Positions 22,179 to 35,055 of a stretch of DNA of 64,000 nucleotides are shown piece after piece. Source of the DNA: Mercenaria mercenaria (Eukaryota; Mollusca; Bivalvia; Venerida; Veneridae); NCBI RefSeq assembly GCF_021730395.1, contig NC_069362.1, positions 70,015,501 to 70,079,500 on the forward strand, in the 5' to 3' direction. The position numbers and the translations under genes were made by a program. The notes beneath the pieces are model-generated. The model worked only from the letters and a program-made list of their open reading frames with translations. It had not been told where the DNA came from and made no database searches. The stretch's first letter is position 1. Each line of letters begins with the position of its first letter.

Positions 22179-23203
22179 TTTTTAGCTCATCTGATTTTTT
22201 GAAAAAAAATGATGAGTTATTGTCATCACTTGAGCGGTTGTCGGCGTCGGCGTCTGCGTCGGCGTTGCCTGGTTAAGTTTTATGTTTAGGTCAGCTTTTC
22301 TCCTGAACTATCAAAGCTATTGCTTTGAAACTTGGAATACTTGTTCACCATCATAAGCTGACCCTGTATAGCAAGAAACATAACTCCATCTTGGTTTTTG
22401 CAAGATTTTTGGCCCCTTTGTACTTAGAAAATATCAGATTTCTTGGTTAAGTTTTATGTTTAGGTCAACTTTTCTCCTAAACTATCAAAGCTATTGCTTT
22501 GAAACTTGGAATACTTGTTCACCATCATAAGCAGACCCTGTACATCAAGAAACATAACTCCATCTTGCTTTTTGCAAGAATTATTGCCCCTTTTGGACTT
22601 AGAAAATAGTTTTCTTGGTTAAGTTTTATGTTTAGGTCAGCTTTTATCCTAAACTATCAAAGCTATTGCTTTAAAACTTGCAACACTTGTTCACCATCAT
22701 AAGCTGACCCTGTACAGCAAGAAACATAACTCCATCCTGCTTTTTGCAAGATTTATGGCCCCTTTTGTACTTAGAAAATATCAGATTTCTTGGTTAAGTT
22801 TTATGTTTAGGTCAACTTTTTCTCTTAAACTATCAAAGCTATTGCTTTGAAACTTGCAACACTTGTTCACCATCATAAGCTGACCCTGTACAGCAAGCAA
22901 CATAACTCCATCCTGCTTTTTGCAATAATTATTGCCCCTTTTGGACTTAGAAAATCATTTTCTTGGTTGAGTATTATGTTTAAGTCAACTTTTCTCATAA
23001 ACTATCAAAGCTATTGCTTTAAAACTTGCAACAGTTTTTCACCATCATAAGTGGACACTGTACATCAAGAAACATAACTCTATCCTGCTTTTTGCAAGAA
23101 TGATGGCCCTTTTTAGACTTAGAAAATCATGGGTAGGACAATATTTCTATTATACAAAAAAAAATCAGATGAGCGTCAGCACCCGCAAGGCGGTGCTCTT
23201 GTT
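22179..23203 (+). mobile_element. Pearl/HINE-type element 5, ~173-bp core, 5 copies
   Basis: Starts 'tttttagctcatctgattt' and ends with the complement 'aaatcagatgagcg', a hairpin 'agcacccgcaaggcggtgct' and 'cttgtt'. 'ttggttaagttttatg' marks five units about 173 bp apart. The GC-rich 'gtcggcgtcggcgtctgcg' sits just inside the left end. This is the cleanest match in the window to subTIR, tandem core, then 3' hairpin. Confidence 0.83.
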
Positions 23204-24450
23204 ATATGGTACATGTACATTGATCATTATAGTTATGACCACAAGGTAAAGATTTTATTCACACACACTATATACAGCATACCATCAGGCTGAGTATTGG
23301 AGAAAAATCAAAAGTTTTTTTTTTAGAAGTTAAACTAAAACTGATAGACCAGAGAAATAGATAAGTTTTCAGGGTGAATTTGATATAATCTGATTGCGCA
23401 TTTACACAAAATATGCAGCCTATCTGTTGCTCTGTTAGGCTGTACATAATATTCTAATGAATATATCATTTTTCCCCCCAGATTTTTCATTACATACTGC
23501 TTCCACGTGATGAAATTGTAAAAAAAAACAATCTTGTTTTATTGCTAAATTGTAATATTCATTTAGAGTTCGTACTTTTGTTCTAAAACATTTTGCCGAA
23601 TTTAAACAAATGTAAACAGACATTATATTTAATCATGTGCAAATCAACACTTAAACTTTTATTGATCAAATTTTAATTTAAGTCACATGTTGTCCCATAA
23701 ACTATCTACAACATATGAACCTGAAAAAAGACTGACATCCAAAATGACATAGCTCTTTATTTATTAAGACCATGCTGTATGCCTGACAGACTTTGAATAA
23801 AGGAAAGAAGCACCAACCACCCCTAATGCACCTTTCTTGAGGTCTGTGCAAAATACAAGCCAATAGCTATAAAGATAAGTTTTAGGGTGCTACTAAATTA
23901 AAAACAAAGTTGATGGGAATATACCAACAATATTCATCACATGAGTTGTATTGATTTCTCACATGATCAAGTCATTTCACTTAAAGGCTCATTATAACAG
24001 ATAATTAAGTTGTCGTAGGCATTTATTAAGAAGCTGTGTAACCGGGCATGAAATATGTAAAAGCAGCCCTATAGCCTGATGTTAACATTTATTGTCCATA
24101 CAAATGATAAAAGTACTGAAATGACCCACTTAACTGCAAAAATGGACTATATTTTGCTTTTGTTTTGAAATGTATAATAGTTATTTGAATCTAAATGTTT
24201 TGTTTTTACACAGTCATAATAAATGTTTTGCACATCCTTCCCCAGATGCTTCCACCACCTATCTTTGGCAAAATTAGGGAGTTACCATTGTTGCCTTTCA
24301 GTATACGACAATTTTATTTTATTAGTATGCATGTATCTTGAAAGTTTTTTCTCAGAAACAGCCTGCCTACTTAGCTTAATAAGGAGAGTGCAGATCTATG
24401 ATGAGTTCTGTCCTGGGCGGGGAGTATGTTCTCTATGAGGATTTGATAAA
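23204..24450. other. Unassigned AT-rich intergenic sequence
   Basis: No exon, repeat or RNA recognised. Short ORFs at 23435-23623 and 24223-24438 have no support. Confidence 0.5.
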
Positions 24451-24590
24451 AGATAGTTGGGTAGTTGACAATTACTTGAGCAGGTTTGTACCAGTACAGG
24501 ATCCAGGAACACTGGTTAGGTTAACTGTCCACAACTACATAACTGAAATACTGTTGAAAAATGGCATTAAACCCAAAACAAATAAATCAA
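24451..24590 (+). mobile_element. SINE (second family) 3' portion
   Basis: 'ggatccaggaacactgg', 'taggttaactg', 'aactgaaatactgttg' and 'aaaatggcattaaaccc' with a 'caaataaatcaatc' tail match a second copy near 31775-31870. The small ORF here (24398-24649) is this SINE, not a gene. Confidence 0.65.
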
Positions 24591-25504
24591 TCAGAAACTT
24601 TTCTTTCATTAGAGGGCCAGTAAATGTTTATATGGAAAGGAAGATTTAAGGGGTTTTAATTTCTAAAATTACATTTTTTTTGTTGATTTGTACCTATACC
24701 TTTATGGACAGATCTCTATTGTTAGGGGTGCTCATGTGAGTTGCATTCATTTCTAGTTTTTCAGTTCAGAAAATTGAAACTCATGATTGAAAATTTATAG
24801 CTGTATCATGTATATCACACCTTTGATAAAAGTACAGTTGCAATGTTAAATAAAAATAGCATTGCCTGCACCTTGTGATTGCATGAAAGAGTGAACAACA
24901 AACATGTTTGAGATAAATGATCATGATAGAAGCATGTGACTTTTAAAAAAAAAAAAAAATAAATAAATAAAAAATGAGTAAGAAGAACCCAGAAGTTTAG
25001 AATGCAACCAAGCATTGAGCAAGTTTATATAACATTTAAGTAGTAGAGGTTGAAATTTCATTTAAGAAATAATTTATAGCAAAAGAGTGTTTTAACACAG
25101 AGGTGCAGGCTAATAATGATCTACACTGGTCACAAAGTTAGAATAAATCGTGTCCAGCATCATGAGGGCTGATGTATGATCAGACATTAGTTGTACTGAT
25201 TAAGGAACACAAAAATTTTGTTTGATTCTCAACACTACGGATCAGTAGTTCATAGGTGAAGTCTATGACTGTTGTCTTTAATGTCAAGGTCACACTTATT
25301 TGAGTGGAAATAATTTGGTAACAAGAAGGTACCCAATTTCATAAGATGCAATTATTGGGGCATTATGAATATAGTTATTTATTTTAACTTTTTATCCACC
25401 TTATTATACTCTACCTCCTCAATCTGTGCAGTGCGGTGTATAACTGGACGTAGCAGATTTGATAATTTGAAGGTTTTGAAGTATTCATTATCATTTTGGC
25501 TTGA
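24591..25504. other. Unassigned, with A-rich tract and decayed MITE core
   Basis: An A-rich stretch lies near 24945-24972. 25105-25175 resembles the family-B MITE core ('ctacactggtcacaaag', 'gtgtccagcatcatgagg') but lacks ends. Confidence 0.45.
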
Positions 25505-25508
25505 TTAA

Positions 25509-25706
25509 CCTTTAGCCTGCTGAATTTCTAAAGTGGATTGGTCCACAATTCAATTTGGGTAATACCATTTATTATTCGAAGTGGTGAAAATTTACTGACT
25601 GAATAATGAACAATGCAGACCATAATCAGCCTGCATGGAAGTGCAGGCTGATCTTGGTTTGCACTGGTTGCAAAGGCAGAATCACTTGCCGCCAGCAGGC
25701 TAAAGG
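25509..25706. mobile_element. Family-B TTAA MITE
   Basis: TTAA at 25505-25508 and 25707-25710; ends CCTTTAGCCTGCTGAATT and CGCCAGCAGGCTAAAGG. Core 'cctgcatggaagtgcaggc' and 'ttgcactggttgcaaaggc'. The minus-strand ORF at 25528-25731 is an artefact of it. Confidence 0.88.
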
Positions 25707-25710
25707 TTAA

Positions 25711-28109
25711 TTCTGACTCATTTTGATGCATTTGTCTATCAGAGGTTAGCCCTCTCCCATTTAGATCATTACTGTTAGGAATTTAAACTAAGTTGTTAGT
25801 GTAAGTACAGAAAAGAAGTTATTAGTAAGAAAGTATAGTATTTTATTGCTTTTACTTTTGAAGGTTGATAGTCAACAGCTTAATTTGTCAGTGTCATTGT
25901 TTGTAACTCTTAGCAATATTATACAGTTTGGAATCATATCCAGTCTGTAGTCAGAGGGCCGTTACTAGCATTTATACTTAATTGTGTGGTTTCATTATAG
26001 AGCGGCCATATCTGTAATGGGGGAGAGTCCTTGGACATCAGCAAAAACTCTAAAAATATTCTCTTAATTTGATGAGATTTTCTTTGACATAGTTTTATTC
26101 TTTAGTTTTAAGATTATATACATGTATTAAAGGTAAACTGTGAATCATGCTGTGCTAAAATGCAGAAAAAAATATTTTGTTATATTTACATATTTTAAAA
26201 ACTGACAATTTACATATACTGTTATTATAACTGCCATTGTTTCAACAGTCTGATATTTATTCTTGCCAGGCTATTAGAAATGTGTAAATTATTTAAACAT
26301 ATTTAACAACAGTAAGGTTATTTTTGATTTTTATTTTTCACAAATTGAAAGAATTTTAGTCATGTGTTGTTTTTTTCAGTCTGTGTACAATTAAATAGTG
26401 TAACAGTTTTTCTGTACTAAATACTACACATGGAAATTATTTCTTACCATTCAGGAAAGTCAGAGGATTTTCAATGAAATTCAGTTATAAATGAAGCTAC
26501 ATGGATACTGGTATATGTATCCTAAAGGACGTCTAAGATGGTGTAGTAAGTAGCTCCATTTGCTGGCTCCAAATTACTTAAACTTTATATTCAAACCCTG
26601 CAAGGTTTGCATGCTGCAAGAAGTCAGTGGTTCTCCTGTGAATTAATGCAGTTTTTGTGCTGAAGGTATGTTCAGGGGTCTGCACGGCTTGATGTTAACA
26701 CTGTGCTGAAAAAAATGTCTGAAGGACCCCTGGGTGCTGACTGTCTGCAGAAAATTTGCTTTTTAAAAATAGATATGATGCACATTGAGGCATTTTTGAG
26801 CATAATTTATGCAGAAATTATTTTATGTAACACATTGCCAATTTAGGTAAAGTATTGTTGCATTTTAGTGGATAATAGTGTGAACATGTTCTAGTTCTAT
26901 ATACACTTTTTGTAAATATGTATTGTTGATTGTATTTTGATTTTAATGTTTTAAACAATTTGATTCAGTCATATATAGTTTTTGCAGATATAATAATTTG
27001 GATTTTTATAGATGTATAGATTTTAACAGAATTATTGTATTACTTATGATTTGTGTTTTCACTGATCATTGCTCAAACTAAGAAGGTTTAGAATGACTGT
27101 GATAACTTGGGTTTTACATCCATTTCTACATGTTTGTATGTAGTACTTTCAATGTTGTACAATTTGTTTTTTGCTTCTCATTTATTGTTGGTACAAGATG
27201 TTTTATTAACTACATGACCTGAATAAGTCATTTATTTTGTGCTTGTTTATGTATATGCATTTATTGATAGCTATTTAACTGCCCATTATTATGATTTATA
27301 TTATTGCAAGTTGTTGTCTTTACAGTGTAATTCTTGACAAAATGGTATTTTAGAATTGAACTATATGTCTTAGCAGTAAAAATTAAGTACTCTAAATGCT
27401 CAGTTGATAAATTTGATCAAAATAAGAAAATTGAAATGTCAAAATGCCCTCACATTATGTAATTTATTACAAAACATAGTAAATGATGGGTCAAAAAGCT
27501 TACGTGAATGACTGAATGGTTCAGCTACTTAAACTTAAACTGTGAAATTTACAGTGGTGGAACTATAAAGAATTGAGGGTAAATTGGTATTTTACCTTTT
27601 GCAGCATATGTTCTGAATTACTATTTATTTGTTTAGTCATGTGGTTTTGATTGTAAATTAGGTGCTGTTTTAACATACTTCCAAACTGTTCATATAATAT
27701 ATATATTTATATTTGTGCCAGAGGCATATAATCATCATCTGTCAATCAATCTGCTTTAAGTCTTATAAAATAAACCATAACTGTTATTTATTAAGATATT
27801 TTTAAAACACTGCCCAAGTGTTTTTAGCAACAATAAGAATTAATCACATTCTCAAATTCACTTTAGATAGCTCCAAAATCAAATTAATATTTTAGAAGTT
27901 AAAGGTTTCACATCCAATCTGTAACTTATTCTTTATAATATTTTAAGAATACTTTGCATAAATATTCACCACAACATGTCCTGTGTAGGACCTACGTTTC
28001 TAGCTGCAAGATCAAAGTCACATTTACATAACAAAGGTTTAGGGGTTTTATTTGATGTTGAGAAAATAACCTTTGATATTTATCAATAGATTTTTTTGAA
28101 AAAACTGGC
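25711..28109. other. Long AT-rich unassigned stretch
   Basis: No exon or defined repeat. 26520-26660 has a faint tRNA-SINE look ('gtgtagtaagtagc' then 'attcaaaccctgc'), too decayed to call. Confidence 0.45.
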
Positions 28110-28113
28110 TTAA

Positions 28114-28317
28114 CCCTTAGCCTGCTAAATTTCTATAATGGACTGGTCCATCATTCAGTTTGGGCAATACCATTTATTATTCGAAGGGGTGTTTACTGAA
28201 AATTTACTGACTGAATAGCGAACAGTGCAGACCATGATCAGACTGCACGGATGTGCAGGCTGATCTTGGTCTGCACTGGTCGCAAAGGCAGAATTACTGC
28301 CACCAGCAGGCAAAGGG
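28114..28317. mobile_element. Family-B TTAA MITE
   Basis: TTAA at 28110-28113 and 28318-28321; ends CCCTTAGCCTGCTAAATT and CCACCAGCAGGCAAAGGG. The intact core 'gcgaacagtgcagacc'..'ctgcactggtcgcaaagg' makes it the reference copy for the core shared with family A. Confidence 0.9.
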
Positions 28318-28339
28318 TTAAATGTTTGCATTCACTTGA

Positions 28340-28990
28340 TAAATTGTTGAAAACAAGATGCAGCAGCATGGTCAAAAACTCTATGAAAGGTCAAGGCTAT
28401 CATAAGTTCTGTTAAGTCTCCTTATTACAGTATATTTGTCATACATCTAGAGATTTTTGATACTATGCATAAGACTAAGGCACCTAGCTCAAAGATCAAG
28501 TTCACTCTTTTAGGTCAAAGGTTTCATAGATCCCACCTTGTATCCAGACTATCAAGGGATTTTGAATCATTAGCACAAATGTTCATTGTAACATTAGAAG
28601 CCCCAGGTCCCTAATTCCAAGATCAATGTCACACATTTTTGTCAAGACAATATGAGCGGTGCCATGGGAAAACCAACATAGTGGGTATGCGACCAGCATG
28701 GATCCAGACCAGCCTGCGTATCCGCGCAGTCTGGTCAGGATCCATGCTGTTCGCTAATAGTTTCTCCAATTCCAATAGGCTTTAAAAGCGAACAGCATGG
28801 AGCCTGACCAGACTGCGCGGATGCGCAGGCTGGTCTGGATCCATGCTGGTCGCATACCCACTATGTTGGTTTTCTCATGGCACGGCTCATATAATGCCTT
28901 TTATCAAGTAATTTTAGAAACTGATTGCCACAGATGGCTTTAACATGACATGTAGCACAAGGCCCAAGGTCAAGGTCACATTTATAAAGA
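28340..28990 (+). repeat. Degenerate HINE-like core split by a MITE
   Basis: Three or so diverged units with 'aaggtcaaggctat', 'tttaggtcaaaggtttc', 'caagatcaatgtcac' and 'caaggtcaaggtcac'. The unit at 28640/28890 is interrupted by foldback MITE copy 4. Confidence 0.5.
28653..28889. mobile_element. Foldback MITE family A, copy 4
   Basis: Same ~237-bp palindrome. The loop is in inverted orientation relative to copies 1-3 ('ccaattccaataggctt'), as expected for a symmetric element inserted either way round. Confidence 0.93.
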
Positions 28991-31213
28991 AACATCTGAC
29001 TGCATGTACTACAGTTACAACACTTAGATGGCAAAAAATTGGCAATAGAGATGCTACAAAATTAAGTAATTAAAGTGAACATTTTTTTCTACTGATATGT
29101 GTAAATTTAATTATTGGAGGTCTCCATGAAAATTATCTGTTTAGTTGTTATTGTCAGGAAAATGCATTGGTGCATGAATTATAGAATCTCTGGCAAAACC
29201 GGTGTTTATCTTTACATTGTTACACATTATAATAAATTGCTTTGTTGTATTTTCATATGCACACATGTATATGTGCATGTAAAAGTTGTATAAACTTGAA
29301 TACTTTTATTTGTCGGGTTGTGAACCCACAAATTGTTGATCATAAACTTTGTTGGGTACAAAACCCACAAACTTCAGGTATTATCTGATATATATGGTAA
29401 TGCTGGTTCTCTGTTTTTAGTTTTGTTTATCTGAACATGATAGATCTTTGTTATGTATGAGGGATATATCTCTATTACTAATGTCTTAATTGGTTATAAA
29501 TCAATTACTTGATTTCAAAATTAGTTGATATACTAATTTATTGCTATATGTCAGTTTAGACCTTGTTTGAGTATCAAGAAATTAGAAAGATGAGCTTAAA
29601 AATTCTGCGTAAATTGTTTAATCTAGTAACTTGAATTAGTCATACCTGCAAGGATAAAGGTAGATAACTGTTATAAAATATTTGAGCACTTCCAGTATAA
29701 AGTAATTTTTCTTTTTTTGTAAGATCTTGACAAAGTTTATTAGTATGTATCTGTGAAAAATTGTTTCTTTCTTTACTGTCAAAGGGATCACGGTGTAACA
29801 CAGTAAAGCATGTGTATGTCAGTTTATCTGCAGTATTTTCCACATATGTATGTATCATGTAATGAAACTGTAGATATATTAAAATTTGCATAGTTGTGTC
29901 CATAATGATTTAGTGCAGCTGGTAGTGAATTATGTGTGTATTTTATTTCTTGGTATACTTTATCTGTACTTTTATCTTTGTATTGTTACTATATTTTGTT
30001 TTGAATTTTCAGTCCACACTTTCATGGTAGTCAAACTTCCCTGTTTGTTAACCTTTATTTATTTGCATTTTTTATCTGAATTTTCATGAATATTTTATTT
30101 TGTATACATATTTTCAGCTCAACTGAGCCAAAGTGTCAAGGTCAGCTCTATGATTGCCTGCTGCCACTTGCAATCTTTACAAACTTGTAACACTTTCATT
30201 ATTCAGTGGATTCAGTCAGATTAAGATTGGTTTGTTTCCATGAACTGGCTGAATTTAGTCAATACTTTTCAGAATTATGGTTCTGTAATTGTCAGATTTA
30301 ACTTTTGTATGTGGACAAAGCTTTACCTGCGTTTTTCAGCAGGTAGTAAAATTTATATGGTAGCTATACATGTACATGCAACAGAGCATATTCATATACT
30401 TGAACAAGCCAGATTCTATTGTTACTGTAAAAAGTATGGTCCCTTTATTGTTTTCCTTTTTATTAAAATGCAGGATTCACCAAAATCCTTCTCAAAATTT
30501 ACTATGACATTCAGATAAATGATCACTAGATAGCCATTGAACAAAGTATGGTAAGTTAAAGTGATGAAGATGACTGTTAAGAGCTAAGAAACAACTTGAT
30601 AAGGTGCTATAGATTGCATCATTAAATATGCCCACATTTGTTTTGAAAGCACAAAATGAATTTAATAGCATTTATTAAGAGTTTATACTTAACTTTTGCT
30701 GTAGATCTGATATTTTTATCCAGTGAAAATTATACCTAACACATATAACATATTATAGATTCTAGCATGGTTGTATGAATTCCATCTAGGTATGACATTA
30801 AACAGAATCATTTTATACATATTGCATGCATTCAAAATATAACCAGATAGTATTGCCTGTACCCTGGAGGTAGGCAAACATTATATTCAGAGGTAGGGTG
30901 ACAGTGTTTATAAGTTAGATAGTCAAAGTTATGGGCAAGGTGACCTTGCAGTATGTCAGTCAGATAGGTAGACTTTCATATAATGGTTCTAGACATCTCC
31001 CAGTTCTACTTTAATGTTTTTGACTGTACAAGCATGGAATGTGTTTGACTTCAGGGCAAATCTGTGGTAGCTGAAAAAATTGAGGGTTCAACTTCAAATT
31101 AGGTCATAGGTTTGAATACCAGTTATCGCTTAAATTTTGTGACGGTTGTCTTGAGTTTGTTTGTTTGCCATGCTGATTCTGAATACTGGTTATTTTAACT
31201 GACTGACTCATAT
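28991..31213. other. Long AT-rich unassigned stretch
   Basis: No convincing exon or repeat. Minus ORF 29640-29903 and plus ORFs at 29886-30518 lack motifs and splice support. Confidence 0.5.
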
Positions 31214-31217
31214 TTAA

Positions 31218-31403
31218 CCTTTAGCCTGCTGTCTGCAAGTGGCCTTTGCTACCAGTGCAGACCAGGATGTGCAGGCTGATCATGGTCTGCACTGCTTGCT
31301 ATTCAGTCAGTAAATTTTCATTGAATACCCCTTCAAATAATAAATGGTACTGTCCAAATTGAATGATAGACCCGTCCATTTTAGAAATTTAGCAGGGTAA
31401 GGG
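31218..31403. mobile_element. Family-B TTAA MITE (reverse orientation)
   Basis: TTAA at 31214-31217 and 31404-31407; ends CCTTTAGCCTGCTGTCTG and AAATTTAGCAGGGTAAGGG. The core is reversed relative to the 28114 copy. Confidence 0.85.
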
Positions 31404-31609
31404 TTAACTAAAATACTGTCAAAAACAGCCTACACTCAACAAAACCATAATTTCCACTGATTTTAATAATTTGAAATCAACAATTTGTAAACAGAAACTA
31501 TAAGGAGATTTTGAATATTAGCTTTTAAAAACCCTGTATATCACTTGCAATTACTTTTAGCACTATCAAAGCAAAATCTGTTTCATATAAATGCCTCCTT
31601 GTCTCTAGA

Positions 31610-31880
31610 TTAGTTCATTAGGGAGGGAGCAGATCATTCTGAGGAATGTTGGGTCAAGAGTTAGATCTCCAGGAAAAGTGAATGGTCTCTATGAGCAAGT
31701 GAGTGTTTTGTTCAAACCTATTCCGATTCATGTGGAGAAGTTGGCAGTTACCTGTGAGGAAATGGTTAGTACTGGTACTAAATCCAGGGACACTGGTTAG
31801 GTTAATTTCTCATTGTTATCATTGTTACAAAACTGAAATACTGTTCAAAAACGGTGCTAAACACAAAAAGTGATGTCTTT
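31610..31880 (+). mobile_element. SINE (second family), near full length
   Basis: Starts about 'ttagttcattagggaggg'; body 'gaggaatgttgggtcaag', 'ttacctgtgaggaaatgg'; 3' part 'atccagggacactgg', 'aactgaaatactgttc' and 'cggtgctaaacac'. It shares its 3' third with the copy at 24451. The head is too decayed to name the tRNA. Confidence 0.6.
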
Positions 31881-32084
31881 CTTACAGCACAAATCGAGGA
31901 CATGGGTTGTTACATGTGTGCAGGATGGAGCCTTTTGTTACTAAGTAGCATGCAGAAAGGTGCTTGAATTTTCCATCTCTTGCCTGCGTGTTTGAAAAAT
32001 ACATTTGGTTACTTTTTGCCTAATAAAATGAACATGTATTCAGATTTTATTCTGTTACACTGTACCCCATGTACACATTTGGAG

Positions 32085-32475
32085 ACTTTTTGTATGACGT
32101 GTGTTGAGGATTTACTGTATGTCAACGGTCAGTGTACCTAATGCAATTCCTTTCACAATTTACCTAATACACATATTGAGGATTTATTGTATTACAATGC
32201 ACCTAATGCATGTGTTGAGAATTTCAATTTATTGTATTACAATGTACCTAATGCATGTAGTGAGAATTTATTGTATTACAATATACCTAATGCATGTATT
32301 GAGAATTTATTGTATTACAATATACCTAATGCATGTGTTGAGAATAATGTACCTAATACATGTGTTGGAGATTTATTATATTACAATGAACCTAATACAT
32401 GTGTTTAGTATTTATTGAGTTACAATGTACCATATGCACGCATTGTTACAATGTACCTAATAATTATGTGTATTA
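32085..32475. repeat. 39-bp minisatellite, ~9-10 copies
   Basis: Unit 'attgtattacaatgtacc' + 'taatgcatgtgttgagaattt', 39 bp, with decay at both edges. Since 39 is divisible by three, overlapping pseudo-ORFs arise on the plus strand (32101-32418); they are not genes. Confidence 0.9.
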
Positions 32476-32970
32476 ACTATCAAGGTTTTATTCTATGACA
32501 GTATGCCTAACATAATTATGTTTATGCAATTGCCTGGAAAATGATCTGCATACCTTTTCAAAACTTGTAGAAAACTGTTAGAAGCACTGCCTGTCTTCTT
32601 TCATAAAACTATGATAGACAATGCACTAAACTCAGTCCACATTGTTTCAATCTAACTTTTGCCGCCTACAAACTCTCAAACGGCACAGACACATATGTCT
32701 TTCAGTAAGTATAATACAGTTGCAAACAGAAGCTGTTTTCAGTTTTCCTATGTTATATATGCTTTATATTGTTTTTAGTGGTTAGAGTGAAGTGTGTAGA
32801 AATGTTAGTGCCATGTATATGGTATGCTTCCCCAGTGAGGGAACGACTATGTGCAATATTTAAATCAGTTCCATTGTTATATCATGCACTTGCATACAAG
32901 TCATGATAGTTTTTGTAATAAACATATCAAAGGGAATATAGGAGTTTTTGTTTGTTCTGGCTTTGAGTTG
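32476..32970. other. Unassigned AT-rich sequence
   Basis: Nothing recognised. Confidence 0.5.
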
Positions 32971-32971
32971 A

Positions 32972-34502
32972 TAATTAGCTCACCTGAACCAAGGATCAGC
33001 TGCTAGAGCTAAAAATAGAAAAGAATTAAACAACTCATTCTCATGAACCACTAGATGGATCTTCAAACTTTGTCTTTGGCTTCATTGTAAAGTCCTCTCT
33101 CAAGTTTGTTCAAATGGAGACACTTGGCCCCTTTTAGGGGCTGCTAGGACCAAAAACAGGAATGCCACTACAAGACTTCTTCTCATTAAACCGCTTGATG
33201 GATCTTCATCAAACTTGCTCAGTTGCATCATTGTAAGGTCCTCCCTAAGTTTTTTTAGCTCACCTGAGCCAAAGGCTCATGGTGAGCTTTTGTGACGGCT
33301 CATTGTCCGTCGTGCGTCGTGTGTCCGTCAGCATTTTCTGAAAAATCTTCTTGAAAACCACTGGGCAGAATTACAACAAACTTCACAGGAATGATCCTTG
33401 GATGGCCCACTTTCAAAATTGTTCAATTCAAAGAATTGAATTTCATGCAGAACTCTGGTTGCCATGGCAACCAAAAGGAAAAACTTTAAAATTCTTGTCC
33501 AAAACCACAGGGCCTAGGGCTTTGATATCTGGTGTGTAGCATTATCTAGTGGTCCTCTACCAAAGTTGTTCAAATTTTCACCCTAGGGTCAAATTTGGCC
33601 CCGCCCTGGGGGTCACATAATTTATATTGACTTATATAGGGAAAACTTTGAAAATCTTCTTGTCCAAAACCACAGGGCCTAGGGCTTTGATATTTGGTGT
33701 GTAGTATCATCTAGTGGTCCTCTACCAAGATTATTCAAATTATTCCCCTAGGGTCAAATATGGCCCTGCCCCGGGGTCCCAAGTTTTACATAGACTTATA
33801 TAGGAAAAAAAGTTTTAAAATCTTCTTCTCTGAAACCACAACACTTAGACCTTTGATATTTGGTTTGTAGCATTGTCTTATGGTCCTCAACCAAAATTGT
33901 TCAGATTGTACCCCTGGGGTGAAAAGAGGTCCTACCCTTGGGGTCCCATGTTTTATATAGACTTATATAGGAAAAAACTTCAAAAATGTTCTTGTCTGAA
34001 ACCATATGACCTAGGCTTTTGATATTTGGTATGATGCATTGTCTAGTAGTCGTCTACCAAAATTGTTCAAATTAGGCCTCTGGGGTTAAAAGAGGCCCCG
34101 CCTTGGGGTCACTTAGCTATTATGCGAGTTATATAGGAAAAATACTTAAAAAATCATCTGATCCTATTTCCAAGACTGTTTAATTATAATTACCTGATGA
34201 CCCCAAGTAATATGATGTCACTTGACTGTGACCTTGACCTACTGACCTACTTTCCTGTTTTTTAAGATACAGACTTGAAATTTTGATGACATACACAGTT
34301 TTGCACACAAATCGTAAAACTGAATTTCATTGACCTTGAATATGACCTACTGACTTTCTTAGTATTTTATCATCAGTTTGACATTTGAAACATGTAGCTC
34401 TTATTACTCAGGTGAGCGATCCAGTGTCATCATGACCCTCTTGTTTTTCAAATGGAGGCACTTGGGGCCCTTTTAAGGGCAGCTAGAGCTAAAATTAGAA
34501 AT
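32972..34502 (+). mobile_element. Outer HINE-type element, split by a nested one
   Basis: Starts 'attagctcacctgaacc'. Its core units ('ctcattctcatgaaccac', 'gatggatcttca') continue until 'ccctaagtt' at 33251 and resume at 34447 with 'caaatggaggcacttgg', so the element at 33252-34446 inserted within a unit. The right end is lost where a pogo-like end begins near 34503. Confidence 0.6.
33252..34446 (+). mobile_element. Nested HINE-type element 6, ~168-bp core
   Basis: Starts 'tttttagctcacctgagcc' (with its own hairpin 'ggctcatggtgagc'), ends 'ctcaggtgagcgatcc', hairpin-like 'gtgtcatcatgaccc', then 'tcttgtt'. Core units marked by 'accacagggcctagggc' and 'tttgatatttggtgtg' recur about every 168 bp, roughly five times. 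Confidence 0.78.
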
Positions 34503-35055
34503 ACAGTCGGACTTGGTTATAAGGAGCTCCGCGGGCTCACAAGTGTTCACTATATCCGAGGTACGCTATATCCATAAAGTGAACACAGTTCGCTATAACT
34601 GAACTGTATCGAAAGTCTGATGAATAGCAAACAAGTCTGGGAAAACTGAATTTAGTCATTTTTGACGTGTTTAATTGCTGTTTTATCAAAATACATTAGT
34701 ACTCGCTGGCACCAGACACAGAAAAAAAGACACTGTACACGTTGTATCCAACCCATATGTATACTACAAGAGACATGGTCATGAAAAGGAAAATGTACTA
34801 ACCCATTTCAACTGCGCAGTTCTCACCATCTTCCATCGTGCACCAGTCCCATTGTCTCAATATTTCATGTCACAGGCAGTGCATATTTTATGCTTTTGTC
34901 AACGTTACAGATATAACTTTGATTAACTTCCCTAATGAAAAAGAACTTTAAACTCTAATCGAAAAAAAGTGATAGATACAGGAAAATTGTTAACACTAAC
35001 ACTGGTAACTTTACAAGTGTGTTCATTAAAAGACACTGCTGATTTTAAGAAAACT
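34503..35055. mobile_element. pogo/Tigger-like terminal fragment (tentative)
   Basis: 'tacagtcggacttggttata' followed by 'ttcactatatccgaggtac' resembles ends of pogo-type Tc1/mariner elements (CAGT..., 'ttataacg', 'atatccga'), next to a TA. No matching right end or transposase was found. Confidence 0.35.

Noticed and set aside
24398-24649. 83-codon ORF
   Set aside because: Its second half is the 3' part of a SINE also found near 31775-31870.
32101-32418. 105-codon ORF
   Set aside because: 39-bp minisatellite translation.
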